A stretch of DNA of 64,000 nt from Zobellia barbeyronii (GTDB taxonomy: Bacteria; Bacteroidota; Bacteroidia; Flavobacteriales; Flavobacteriaceae): the NCBI RefSeq assembly GCF_018603515.1, contig NZ_JACATN010000006.1:248001-312000 (forward strand). Reading direction: 5' to 3'. Positions 34,342 through 42,024 of this stretch are shown piece by piece. The stretch's first letter is position 1; every line of letters starts with the position of its first letter. The notes under the pieces are model-generated. The model ran no database searches and was not told the DNA's origin. It worked only from the letters and a program-made list of their open reading frames with translations. Made by a program: the position numbers and the translations under genes.

Positions 34342-35085
34342 ATGGGAAAACTAACCGAAGCCATAAAGCACCTACTCATAATTAACGTTCTGTTTTTTGT
34401 GGCAACCTCTATGTATGGTGATCAGATGTATCAATGGTTTTCGTTGTGGTTTCCAAAAAACGAAAATTTTGCTTTTTATCAGGTTATAACCCATATGTTC
34501 ATGCATGGTGGTTTCATGCATATTGCTTTTAACATGTATGCCCTATGGGCCTTTGGTTCTCCACTTGAAAAAATGTGGGGACGTAACAAATTTTTATTTT
34601 TCTATTTCTCCGCAGGTCTAGGCTCTGCATTTCTCCATACAGCTGTAAACTATTACTATTTTAACGAAGGCATGCAAGCTTTAGTTAGTAGTGGTATGAC
34701 CGAGAGTAATGTGTTGGATATTATCTCTGCTGGTCAATACAGTCCAGATTGGTATAATATTGCATCAAAAAGCACAATAGATAATTTTCTATCTGCCTAT
34801 AATACACCGGCCGTTGGGGCATCAGGAGCTATTTATGGAGTTTTAGTAGCCTTTGGCATGATGTTCCCAAATAGTGAGTTATTCCTTATGTTTATCCCTG
34901 TACCCGTTAAAGCAAAATATTTTATTCCCGTTTTAATCGGATTGGATTTGTTTTCAGGAGTGACAGGATATGCTATTTTTGGTCAAGGCATAGCACATTT
35001 TGCTCATATTGGAGGAGCCTTATTTGGTTTTCTGATGATGTGGTATTGGAAAAAAAATCAGTTTAACAACAACCGCTGGAACTAA
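34342..35085 (+). CDS. Rhomboid family intramembrane serine protease
   Basis: The 247-residue protein has about six membrane helices and the rhomboid catalytic dyad: Ser161 in VGASGAIYG and His222 in FAHIGGALFG. The helix 2 signature HMFMHGGFMHIAFNMYALWAFG is also present. Rhomboids cut membrane proteins within or near their transmembrane segments; substrates are unknown. It directly abuts mutL with no gap and is followed 1 bp later by a second rhomboid gene, so the three are cotranscribed. Confidence 0.92.
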   Translation: MGKLTEAIKHLLIINVLFFVATSMYGDQMYQWFSLWFPKNENFAFYQVITHMFMHGGFMHIAFNMYALWAFGSPLEKMWGRNKFLFFYFSAGLGSAFLHTAVNYYYFNEGMQALVSSGMTESNVLDIISAGQYSPDWYNIASKSTIDNFLSAYNTPAVGASGAIYGVLVAFGMMFPNSELFLMFIPVPVKAKYFIPVLIGLDLFSGVTGYAIFGQGIAHFAHIGGALFGFLMMWYWKKNQFNNNRWN

Positions 35086-35086
35086 T

Positions 35087-35953
35087 ATGACAAACGGAAA
35101 CTTAAAATATCAATATGCACGATTGAGCGTTTCTGAGAAGCTCATAGCCATTAACGTTATTGTTTTTATCGTAATGGGGCTCATTACAGCTCTCGTTAGC
35201 CCTAATGTTGAAAATTGGTTTGCCTTACCTAAGGATTTTTTCGACTTTCTAATGCAACCATGGTCCATAATAACTTACTCTTTTTTACATGGTGGTATAT
35301 TCCATATTCTATGGAACATGTATATACTCTATGTGGCCGGACGTATTATATTGAATCTGTTTGACGGGAGACGATTTTTAAACATTTATTTTCTAGGCGT
35401 AATTTTAGGCGGACTATTATTTCTTTTAAGTTATAATATTTTTCCAACGCTAATTGGCGTAAATGCTTCTCTTATTGGGGCATCAGCTGGGGTTATGGCG
35501 GTACTTATTTTTGTGTGTACCTATATTCCCAACCAAGAGGTTCGTCTTTTCTTTTTTAACGTAAAACTCTGGCAAATAGGATTATTCGTTGTCTTGATGG
35601 ATTTAGTTCAGATTCCTATGGGCGGAAATATAGGTGGGCGAATAGCTCATTTAGGAGGCGCTCTTTTAGGTTACATGTATGCCAGACAACTTTACAACGG
35701 AAGAGATATTGGTGAAGGATTTTCTAATTTCGTTGATGGTGTTGTTAACCTTTTCAAGAAAAGCGAAAAGAAAGCTCCAATGAAAACGGTTTTCAAAAAT
35801 CAACAAAAGACGGCTACCAAAAAAGCCAACTACGATAAAAAAACGCACCAGAAAAAGATAGATGCAATTCTGGATAAAATCAGTAAATCTGGATACGAAA
35901 GCCTTTCCAAAATAGAAAAAGACTTTCTATTCAAGGCGGGTAAGGAAGACTAG
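35087..35953 (+). CDS. Second rhomboid protease with a C-terminal DUF6576-like tail
   Basis: The 288-residue protein has about six helices, catalytic Ser133 in IGASAGVMA and His188 in IAHLGGALLG, and FLHGGIFHILWNMYILYVAG. After the last helix there is a basic linker and a soluble tail KKIDAILDKISKSGYESLS followed by EKDFLFKAGKED, which matches the DUF6576 tail found on many Bacteroidota rhomboids. The tail may act in substrate or partner recognition; this is inferred. It is not a copy of the neighbour, sharing only family motifs, so the pair is an old duplication. Confidence 0.9.
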   Translation: MTNGNLKYQYARLSVSEKLIAINVIVFIVMGLITALVSPNVENWFALPKDFFDFLMQPWSIITYSFLHGGIFHILWNMYILYVAGRIILNLFDGRRFLNIYFLGVILGGLLFLLSYNIFPTLIGVNASLIGASAGVMAVLIFVCTYIPNQEVRLFFFNVKLWQIGLFVVLMDLVQIPMGGNIGGRIAHLGGALLGYMYARQLYNGRDIGEGFSNFVDGVVNLFKKSEKKAPMKTVFKNQQKTATKKANYDKKTHQKKIDAILDKISKSGYESLSKIEKDFLFKAGKED

Positions 35954-35956
35954 CGT

Positions 35957-36979
35957 ATGAGGGGACTGTCATTTTTAAATAAAATTATATTTTTCTTTAA
36001 TGTCATCTTTGCCGTTGTGCTATTAATAGCATGTGCGGTACCCTATCTTTCTTTAGAAATTTTTCCTTTTTTATCAATTTTAAGCTTAGGCGTACCGGCC
36101 CTAGTAGTAGTAAACACCCTTTTCTTCCTATATTGGTTGTTAGGACTTAAAAAACAGGCTTTCACCTCTCTATTTGTTCTTGTATTTGGCTACTTTGTTT
36201 TGGGGACTTTTTTAAAATTTTCAGCAAAATCTACAGATTTCCAAGAAGACGAGTTAAAGTTAATGACATTTAATGTGCGTGGTTTTAACAGGTATAAGTA
36301 CTTAGATAATGATAGTATTCCTCAGCAAATAAAAAGTTTTATCAGGAAGGAAAATCCAGATATACTTAGTTTCCAAGAAGTAGGCTATGATATGGAAGAA
36401 AATTATTTGGATTATCCATATCACTTCCTAAAGAAGATACCTACTGGAGATAAGGTACATATGGGTATATTCTCCAAGTACCCAATAATCAAAGCAGAGA
36501 TTATTGATTTCCCGAACAGTATTAATAACGGGTCATATGCCGATATACTTTACAAAGGCGATACGTTACGACTATACAACTTGCATATGCAATCTCTTGG
36601 GATTACTCCTGGCACGGGAGTTCTTCGCTCACAATCTTCCGAGCGACTGTTGAGACGGGTTACCAAAGCATTCAAAAGACAACAGCAACAGGCTCAAATT
36701 ATAGCCGAGCACAAAGCAAAAAGCCCCTATAAAACTTTAGTATGTGGAGATTTTAATAACACCCAATTTTCATCGGTCTATCATACTATTAAAGGGGACA
36801 TGCAAGATACCTTTATTGAGAAAGGGTCCGGCTATGGGCGTTCTTATAATTTTCTTATGATACCTATTCGTATTGATTTTATAATGGCTGATTCCAGTTT
36901 TGAGGTAATGGGCCACAAAAATTACAATGAGAAATACTCAGATCACTTCCCAGTTATGGCCTCATTTAGATTGAAATAG
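35957..36979 (+). CDS. Membrane-anchored endonuclease/exonuclease/phosphatase family protein
   Basis: The 340-residue protein has two or three N-terminal membrane helices (residues about 8-90) followed by an EEP catalytic domain: LMTFNVRGFNRY, ILSFQEVGYD, LYNLHMQSLG, CGDFNNTQFSSVY and YSDHFPVMA. These supply the metal and catalytic Asn, Glu, Asp and His. The active site probably faces the periplasm. Family members act on DNA, phospholipids or inositol phosphates, so the substrate is open. It starts 3 bp after the second rhomboid and ends in an 18-bp overlap with the convergent DUF6122 gene. Confidence 0.87.
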   Translation: MRGLSFLNKIIFFFNVIFAVVLLIACAVPYLSLEIFPFLSILSLGVPALVVVNTLFFLYWLLGLKKQAFTSLFVLVFGYFVLGTFLKFSAKSTDFQEDELKLMTFNVRGFNRYKYLDNDSIPQQIKSFIRKENPDILSFQEVGYDMEENYLDYPYHFLKKIPTGDKVHMGIFSKYPIIKAEIIDFPNSINNGSYADILYKGDTLRLYNLHMQSLGITPGTGVLRSQSSERLLRRVTKAFKRQQQQAQIIAEHKAKSPYKTLVCGDFNNTQFSSVYHTIKGDMQDTFIEKGSGYGRSYNFLMIPIRIDFIMADSSFEVMGHKNYNEKYSDHFPVMASFRLK

Positions 36980-37282
36980 AAAGAAACAATCCGTGGCATC
37001 CGCCAAAATATGAATCAAAAAGGCCAATCCAAAGATTCTAGTTTTTTTGAAATACAACAATCCAAAGTAGATGGCAATTGCCCAATAACTGTGTAACGGA
37101 TGAAAACCAATACTACAACGGTCAGGGTCAAAAACTGGACTAGCAAGTAAGTGGTCTATATCTATTACAATACCCGCCAATAATATTAGAATAGCCTTTA
37201 ACCGATATTCCTTATAAAAATACCACCCAACAAAAATGGGCGCCAAAAAATGAATGCCATAATGCATGAGAAATCTAAGCAT
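36962..37282 (-). CDS. DUF6122 small membrane protein
   Basis: The 106-residue protein has three or four hydrophobic segments and conserved polar motifs: HYGIHFLAPIF, DIDHLLASPVFDPDRC and FHPLHSYWA. These His/Asp clusters in a membrane context recall YdjM/LexA-regulated membrane hydrolases, but no activity is established. It overlaps the wbqC start region by 8 bp on the same strand and its 3' end overlaps the opposing EEP gene by 18 bp. In related genomes this gene commonly travels with wbqC and lepB. Confidence 0.78.
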   Translation of the reverse strand: MLRFLMHYGIHFLAPIFVGWYFYKEYRLKAILILLAGIVIDIDHLLASPVFDPDRCSIGFHPLHSYWAIAIYFGLLYFKKTRIFGLAFLIHILADATDCFFLFQSK

Positions 37283-37904
37283 TCAAGAAACTTATTTTTT
37301 GGTTCTTTAGATAACTTAATGCGTTCGTTCCTTCGTTAAAAAGTAAATCCAATACACTCGTGTTTCTAGAAAACTCATTTCTATCGGAAAAAACTTGATT
37401 GTATTCTTCCTGATCAAAATTCAACTTGCCCTTTGGGTTTACAAGAAATCTACCATCAAAAAGACCTTCTCGACTAACATCATATGTTACCGTTTTTTCA
37501 GTTGACATATCTAGCTGAAGACAGTCACAAATTGTTTCTATGGTCAGAAGATTATAATCTAATAAATAGTCGTACTGCTTCTCATAAAGCGGCGCTATCT
37601 CATCTTCATAGAACTCAAAGAAAGGTGAGGTTCTATAAGCCGTTTTTAAAGTACGCCAGTGTTGACGTTGCCATTCGTAAGTATTATCCAACTTAACGTC
37701 CTTATTCAGTCTACCCTTCTTGTTCCCTACGTGTTGTATGGGAATGCTGAGCATATGCCTGCCACGGTCATTACAGATGTAAGCCCGGTTCCGATAGGTC
37801 TGTTTCTGGAAATTATCTTGAACTTCCCAACAAACCTCATGCTGGGCTATTGTAGAAAAAGTTGCTATATCAGGAAAATATGTTGGATTTAAAAGAATTT
37901 TCAA
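37275..37904 (-). CDS. WbqC-like family protein
   Basis: The 209-residue protein belongs to the WbqC family: it opens KILLNPTYFPDIATF and contains YRNRAYICNDRGRHMLSIPI, LDNTYEWQRQHWRTLKTAY and SPFFEFYEDEIAPLY. The family is tied to O-antigen and sugar-nucleotide modification, with no proven enzyme reaction that I know. The start is TTG at 37904; it places the family N-terminus correctly and no ATG is nearby. It lies 26 bp downstream of the TSUP gene on the same strand, so it may now be read from the molybdenum-cofactor operon. Confidence 0.85.
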   Translation of the reverse strand: MKILLNPTYFPDIATFSTIAQHEVCWEVQDNFQKQTYRNRAYICNDRGRHMLSIPIQHVGNKKGRLNKDVKLDNTYEWQRQHWRTLKTAYRTSPFFEFYEDEIAPLYEKQYDYLLDYNLLTIETICDCLQLDMSTEKTVTYDVSREGLFDGRFLVNPKGKLNFDQEEYNQVFSDRNEFSRNTSVLDLLFNEGTNALSYLKNQKISFLNA

Positions 37905-37930
37905 TGCTATTACTTTTTAAAATTGTTTTA
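37905..37930. other. Right junction of an inferred ~19-kb inversion
   Basis: This 26-bp AT-rich gap separates wbqC from the TSUP gene, the last gene of the molybdenum-cofactor operon. Reversing the block between this point and about 18770 would put wbqC behind lepB and moeA behind TSUP. No insertion sequence or long inverted repeat is present here. Confidence 0.4.
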
Positions 37931-38707
37931 TTAAAATACCTCTGGGATATATTTGAGTAAAATACGAACCCCTACAACAAAAACCAATAAGGCTGTTACC
38001 CTTTTAATTCCTTTGGGCGTAAATCTCTTTAAGCTAATACGAATACCCAGTTGACCGCCAATGAGTACAGAAACAACTAGGGCCAAGGTTTCCTTCCAAG
38101 GCAAATCTAACATTCCTCCTTGAATTAGACCTGCTAAGCCTGAAATGGAATTCACTAATATAAAAAAACTGGCTAAAGCTGCTATTTTAATCGATTTATC
38201 CCATCTAAGGTGATTTAATATTGGTGCTAAAAATATACCACCGCCAATACCTACAAGTCCAGATAAAAGGCCAATACCACCACCCAATATATAAGTTAAG
38301 AACTTAGGGTATTTAGCGACCTTTTCTGAAAAATCTCTTTTTGAAAAAGTTTGTGACGCCAAAAACACAGAGGAGGTTACAAGTGAAAACCCCAATAAAA
38401 GAAAGAAAACATTTTCTTCCAATCGAAAAGAGGCTCCAAGAAATGCTAAAGGGATACTGGCCAACACAAAGGGCAAAAAGTCTTTTAACTTTGCATGACC
38501 ATTCTTAAAATATAAAAAAGTACTTCCAGAAACTACTACTAAATTACATATTAAAGCTATAGAGCGTATAGCAAAAAAACCTCCTAAGAATAAGGTCAAT
38601 AATGCCAAATAACTAGACCCACCACCAAATCCTACTGAAGAGTACAGAGTAGCTACAATAAAGAAACCCAAACACAGGAGCACCAGGTTCTCAGTACTTA
38701 ATAGCAT
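37931..38707 (-). CDS. TSUP family (TauE/SafE) membrane transporter
   Basis: The 258-residue protein has about eight hydrophobic segments and the TSUP repeats: GFFIVATLYSSVGFGGGSSYLALL at the N-terminus and GLLSGLVGIGGGIFLAP in the second half. The family exports sulfite, sulfonates or related anions across the inner membrane. Its start overlaps the moeB-like gene by 17 bp, which places it in the molybdenum-cofactor operon, so a role in handling sulfur species or molybdate-linked metabolism is possible but unproven. Confidence 0.87.
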   Translation of the reverse strand: MLLSTENLVLLCLGFFIVATLYSSVGFGGGSSYLALLTLFLGGFFAIRSIALICNLVVVSGSTFLYFKNGHAKLKDFLPFVLASIPLAFLGASFRLEENVFFLLLGFSLVTSSVFLASQTFSKRDFSEKVAKYPKFLTYILGGGIGLLSGLVGIGGGIFLAPILNHLRWDKSIKIAALASFFILVNSISGLAGLIQGGMLDLPWKETLALVVSVLIGGQLGIRISLKRFTPKGIKRVTALLVFVVGVRILLKYIPEVF

Positions 38708-39764
38708 GCTTTGAAATTTGGTTCATCCCTCCTTCTACATTAATCAAATTTGCATTGGCATGTAAGCCTTTGAGTTTTTCTACGGCTTTTCTACTGCGCA
38801 CCCCAGACTGACAGATGACGTAAATTCCAGCATCGTACGAAATCTCACCATGCCGTTCATCAAGTTCGGAAAGTGGAATATTCTTGGCAAAAGAGAAATG
38901 ATTTCTATTAAACTCTTTGGGAGTGCGAACATCTATAAGTTGCACCTCATTCTTATCTATAATTTGCTGAAAAGCATCCGAAGCAATAGAATTTATAGGC
39001 ACTTCACAATCAAAATCATAATTCTTCTGAAGGGTTTTTATCTTTAGATTTTCAGGATTCACTGAAAAACGTATTTTCTGAAAATTACTTGACAACCCAT
39101 CAATAAGTAATAATTTACCAGAAAGGGTCTCCCCTATTCCCGTAAGTATTTTTACAGCTTCTAGCGCTTGGAAATTACCAATGATTCCCGGTACAATACC
39201 CAAAACTCCATTTTCATTACAATTAGGCACTTCGTCTGCTTTTGGCATTTCAGGAAAAAGACAACGGTATGTAGGTCCTCCTTCAAAATTAAAAACACTT
39301 ACTTGCCCTTCAAAACTGTGTAATGCTCCGTAAACAAAAGGTTTATTCAAAATCACACAAGCATCGTTCACCAAATACCGGGTAGGAAAATTATCCGAAG
39401 CATCAACGACTATATCATAGTCTCCTATTATTTCAAGAGCATTTTCGCGTGTCAAAAATGTTTCGTGAGAAATGATTTTAGTTTCTGAATTCTGTTCTTT
39501 CAATTTTAAAACAGCGGTAGCTACCTTGGGCTTATTTATATCTTTTTCAGAATATAATACTTGCCGGTGTAAGTTAGATAGCGACACCACATCATTATCT
39601 ACAATACCCAAAACTCCCACACCCATAGCATTCAGATAGGTAAGCACGGGAACCCCAAGCCCACCAGCTCCTACCACCAGTACTTTGGCCGACTGTAATT
39701 TCAGTTGAGCCTCCATGCCAAACTCCTTTAGAATCGTTTGTCTGTCGTAGCGTTCTGCGTTCAT
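38691..39764 (-). CDS. ThiF/MoeB-family adenylyltransferase with C-terminal rhodanese domain
   Basis: The 357-residue protein has an E1-like adenylation domain (VVGAGGLGVPVLTYLNAMGVG near residue 31, DNDVVSLSNLHRQVLY, and DASDNFPTRYLVNDAC) and a rhodanese domain with active Cys in VICQSGVRS (about 316-324). This MoeZ/MOCS3-like layout would adenylate the C-terminal glycine of MoaD and then supply sulfur as a thiocarboxylate. The canonical zinc cysteines are partly present (Cys in RCLFPEMP and further along). It overlaps mobA by 4 bp and the TSUP gene by 17 bp. Confidence 0.9.
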   Translation of the reverse strand: MNAERYDRQTILKEFGMEAQLKLQSAKVLVVGAGGLGVPVLTYLNAMGVGVLGIVDNDVVSLSNLHRQVLYSEKDINKPKVATAVLKLKEQNSETKIISHETFLTRENALEIIGDYDIVVDASDNFPTRYLVNDACVILNKPFVYGALHSFEGQVSVFNFEGGPTYRCLFPEMPKADEVPNCNENGVLGIVPGIIGNFQALEAVKILTGIGETLSGKLLLIDGLSSNFQKIRFSVNPENLKIKTLQKNYDFDCEVPINSIASDAFQQIIDKNEVQLIDVRTPKEFNRNHFSFAKNIPLSELDERHGEISYDAGIYVICQSGVRSRKAVEKLKGLHANANLINVEGGMNQISKHAIKY

Positions 39765-40357
39765 TCCACTGCTAATTTCACGATGGCTTCCTTATACTCT
39801 TCCTCAGAATTCGCATTCAGAAGTACGTTGGGGTTTTTAGGGAAAACCAATTTAACCTCACTATTAATCAAATATTTTCTAGGACAAGTCCCGTTTCCAC
39901 TTTCTAGATAAGCCAAGCTTTCCTTAAAAGCTTTTGGCTCCCAAATAGCACAGAGAGGCTCCGGTAAAGGGTCTTCTTTTTGGGCAAACGAAGTTGCTAC
40001 TTTATTTGGGTCACGAGCAGCTATTAATTCTTGTAGTGCTAGAAGGTCCATTAATGGCAGATCACACGCCAAAACCAACCAAGCCACATTAGGATGCTTC
40101 AAATGAGCAGATAAGAGTCCGTTATAAGGCCCTCTATACTTGTTCTCATCAACAATCACTTCAACTTCATTGGCAATCTCATCCTGTTGCCCCGGTCTAA
40201 TACTCAAAAAGGTTTTTTCACAAACCCTACCCAGTAGATTATACAGATAATCGCGTTGTGGCATACCGTGGTACGGAATTAAACCTTTGTCTTTTCCCAT
40301 TCGGGTGCTTTTCCCTCCTGCAAGCACCAAGCCATATATTTTAGGACCTATAATCAT
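39761..40357 (-). CDS. mobA: Molybdenum cofactor guanylyltransferase
   Basis: MobA attaches GMP to molybdenum cofactor to form the MGD form used by DMSO-reductase-family enzymes. The 198-residue protein has the nucleotidyltransferase signature LAGGKSTRMGKDKGL (about residues 12-26), VDENKYRGPYNGLL and LVLACDLPLMD with the metal-binding aspartates. Length is normal. It is located between moaC (17-bp overlap) and the moeB-like gene (4-bp overlap). Its presence suggests the cell makes an MGD enzyme such as nitrate reductase; none is in the window. Confidence 0.91.
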   Translation of the reverse strand: MIIGPKIYGLVLAGGKSTRMGKDKGLIPYHGMPQRDYLYNLLGRVCEKTFLSIRPGQQDEIANEVEVIVDENKYRGPYNGLLSAHLKHPNVAWLVLACDLPLMDLLALQELIAARDPNKVATSFAQKEDPLPEPLCAIWEPKAFKESLAYLESGNGTCPRKYLINSEVKLVFPKNPNVLLNANSEEEYKEAIVKLAVE

Positions 40358-40814
40358 TCTTTCCTCCTGTTTTTTCTTTCAACTGAACGTTAGTAATCCG
40401 TATATCATGGGACAACGCCTTGCACATATCGTAAATAGTTAATGCACTAACAGAAACACCTGTAAGCGCTTCCATCTCAACTCCCGTTTTCTCCGTACAT
40501 TTTACGGTACAACTTATTTCTAAAGCCCGCCCATTGGGAACAATATCAATTTGTACTTTGGATAAGTTAATTTGATGACAAAGCGGAATCAGTTCTGAGG
40601 TTTTCTTAACTGCCTGAATACCTGCAATTACTGCCGTTTGAATAATGCTTCCCTTTTTACCCAAAAAATCTTGAGCTGCCAAGGTTTCAAAAACCTCTTG
40701 TGGAAATTCTACCCAACCGGAAGCTACAGCTGTTCTAGCGGTTACTTTTTTCTCGGATACGTCTACCATTGCCGCGTTTCCCGAGGCATCAACATGTGAT
40801 AGTTTTTTTTCCAT
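40341..40814 (-). CDS. moaC: Cyclic pyranopterin monophosphate synthase
   Basis: MoaC converts the MoaA product to cyclic pyranopterin monophosphate, the first pterin intermediate of molybdenum cofactor. The 157-residue protein has MVDVSEKKVTARTAVA, KKTSELIPLCHQI (about 71-83), KTGVEMEALTGVSVSALTIYDMCKA (about 112-136, with the catalytic Lys and His region) and ends near the usual length. It lies 57 bp downstream of moaD and overlaps mobA by 17 bp. The partner enzyme MoaA is not encoded in the window. Confidence 0.94.
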   Translation of the reverse strand: MEKKLSHVDASGNAAMVDVSEKKVTARTAVASGWVEFPQEVFETLAAQDFLGKKGSIIQTAVIAGIQAVKKTSELIPLCHQINLSKVQIDIVPNGRALEISCTVKCTEKTGVEMEALTGVSVSALTIYDMCKALSHDIRITNVQLKEKTGGKNDYRS

Positions 40815-40871
40815 GAATCTATACTCCTATTAAAGTTTTTGAATTGACGAAGATGCCTTTATAGTTCTAGA

Positions 40872-41114
40872 TTACCCACCACTTACGGGAGGGATTATAG
40901 CAATTTCATCACCTTTACTTAAAATCTTAGCATCTTCGGCATACTCGCTGTTTACGGCTACCGCTAAAGAAGAAAGCTTCCCAAAATCCGGAAAGCTATT
41001 ATTCAATTTCTGTTTCAATTCCGAAACCGATTTGGGCATTTCATCACCTTCTTCAAAACGAAACGATGACCTACCTACTATATCTTTGGCTATGCCGAAT
41101 AACAAGACCTCCAT
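40872..41114 (-). CDS. moaD: Molybdopterin synthase sulfur carrier subunit
   Basis: MoaD is a small ubiquitin-fold protein whose C-terminal glycine carries sulfur for dithiolene formation by MoaE. The 80-residue product begins MEVLLFGIAKDIVG and ends PPVSGG with the required Gly-Gly tail. The ATG at 41114 is preferred to a TTG two codons earlier. It leads the minus-strand molybdenum-cofactor operon. The catalytic partner MoaE is not found in the window, so it must be encoded elsewhere. Confidence 0.9.
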   Translation of the reverse strand: MEVLLFGIAKDIVGRSSFRFEEGDEMPKSVSELKQKLNNSFPDFGKLSSLAVAVNSEYAEDAKILSKGDEIAIIPPVSGG

Positions 41115-41161
41115 ATTCAAATAAAATTTAAAGATACAAGGTACTTAAAAAATAAGAAAAA

Positions 41162-41962
41162 TTAAGGCTTTAAGATGACATTAGCATTTTCTGGAACGGC
41201 ATAAAATGCATCAGGTTTTGAGGTTTCCTCTAGAACAACATTATCAAAAGTCACCGTTTTTTTAACCTCCTTTATTGATATACCTTCATTTAAGTACCAA
41301 GTAATAGATTTAGGTAATTTTGCCCCATTAACATCTGCCCAATCGTTATAACGAATAAAGCTCAATTTGTCAGATTTCTCATCCGTTCCATAGGTGAAGG
41401 TATATGCTAACCAAGCCATTTCGTAGGTTTCCGAGTCATAATACAAATAGTAATCATCTTTTGAAGAAGCTCCAACTCCGTCATTATAACTTATGTGAAT
41501 CCCAGGGTAATTCTTACCATCATAAACCAAATCTTCGGCAACTTTATAATTGATTCCTGAATCTGCCAAAACAAAAGGCATTGCATAAAAATAAAACATA
41601 AGGTTATGGTATAGTTCAGCATTACCCTTGTAGGTCTTTGCCTCATCTAACAACCAAACATCTTTACCATCAAAACCAATTTCAACCGGAGGGGTTTCAA
41701 CCTTATCTTTTCTTGAATATAAATCTACAGTGTGCTTTTCATTACCATCTGGATTAACAATTTCAAAACTTAGTGTGCGTTTATTTCTCCATTTTTTTAA
41801 ACTGCCATGGGCTTCAAAAACTTTATTTAGTGCTTCAGGGTAGTCATTATTTTCTTCCTTAACCTCCGTTTTTACTTCTTTTTGAACAGTTTCATTCTGC
41901 TTAGGCCCTTCTTTACAGTTCGTTAGAACTAAAACCAGTAAGATTGTAAAAATTTGTTTCAT
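41162..41962 (-). CDS. DUF6503 family lipoprotein
   Basis: The 266-residue protein has a lipoprotein signal (LVLTNC, Cys16) and a Lys/Glu-rich linker, then a beta-rich domain beginning ALNKVFEAHGSLKKWRNKR, typical of DUF6503 proteins of Bacteroidota. These resemble outer-membrane lipoprotein-sorting (LolA/LolB-like) folds, with repeated strands such as DKVETPPVEIGFDGKDVWLL, but a function is not established. It is a single gene, 41 bp upstream of moaD in the same direction and divergent from the methyltransferase gene. Confidence 0.78.
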   Translation of the reverse strand: MKQIFTILLVLVLTNCKEGPKQNETVQKEVKTEVKEENNDYPEALNKVFEAHGSLKKWRNKRTLSFEIVNPDGNEKHTVDLYSRKDKVETPPVEIGFDGKDVWLLDEAKTYKGNAELYHNLMFYFYAMPFVLADSGINYKVAEDLVYDGKNYPGIHISYNDGVGASSKDDYYLYYDSETYEMAWLAYTFTYGTDEKSDKLSFIRYNDWADVNGAKLPKSITWYLNEGISIKEVKKTVTFDNVVLEETSKPDAFYAVPENANVILKP

Positions 41963-42012
41963 GTGTTTATTTTTAGTTTTAGGTACATAGGTCGCACAAT
42001 TGCTCTTTTATT

Positions 42013-42020
42013 TACATTTG
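42013..42020 (+). promoter_or_regulatory. Candidate -7 box 4 bp before the RNA methyltransferase ATG
   Basis: TACATTTG is an exact TAnnTTTG match ending 4 bp upstream of the ATG at 42025. If used, the transcript would be leaderless or nearly so. No clear -33 element is seen. Confidence 0.38.
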
Positions 42021-42024
42021 CGGT

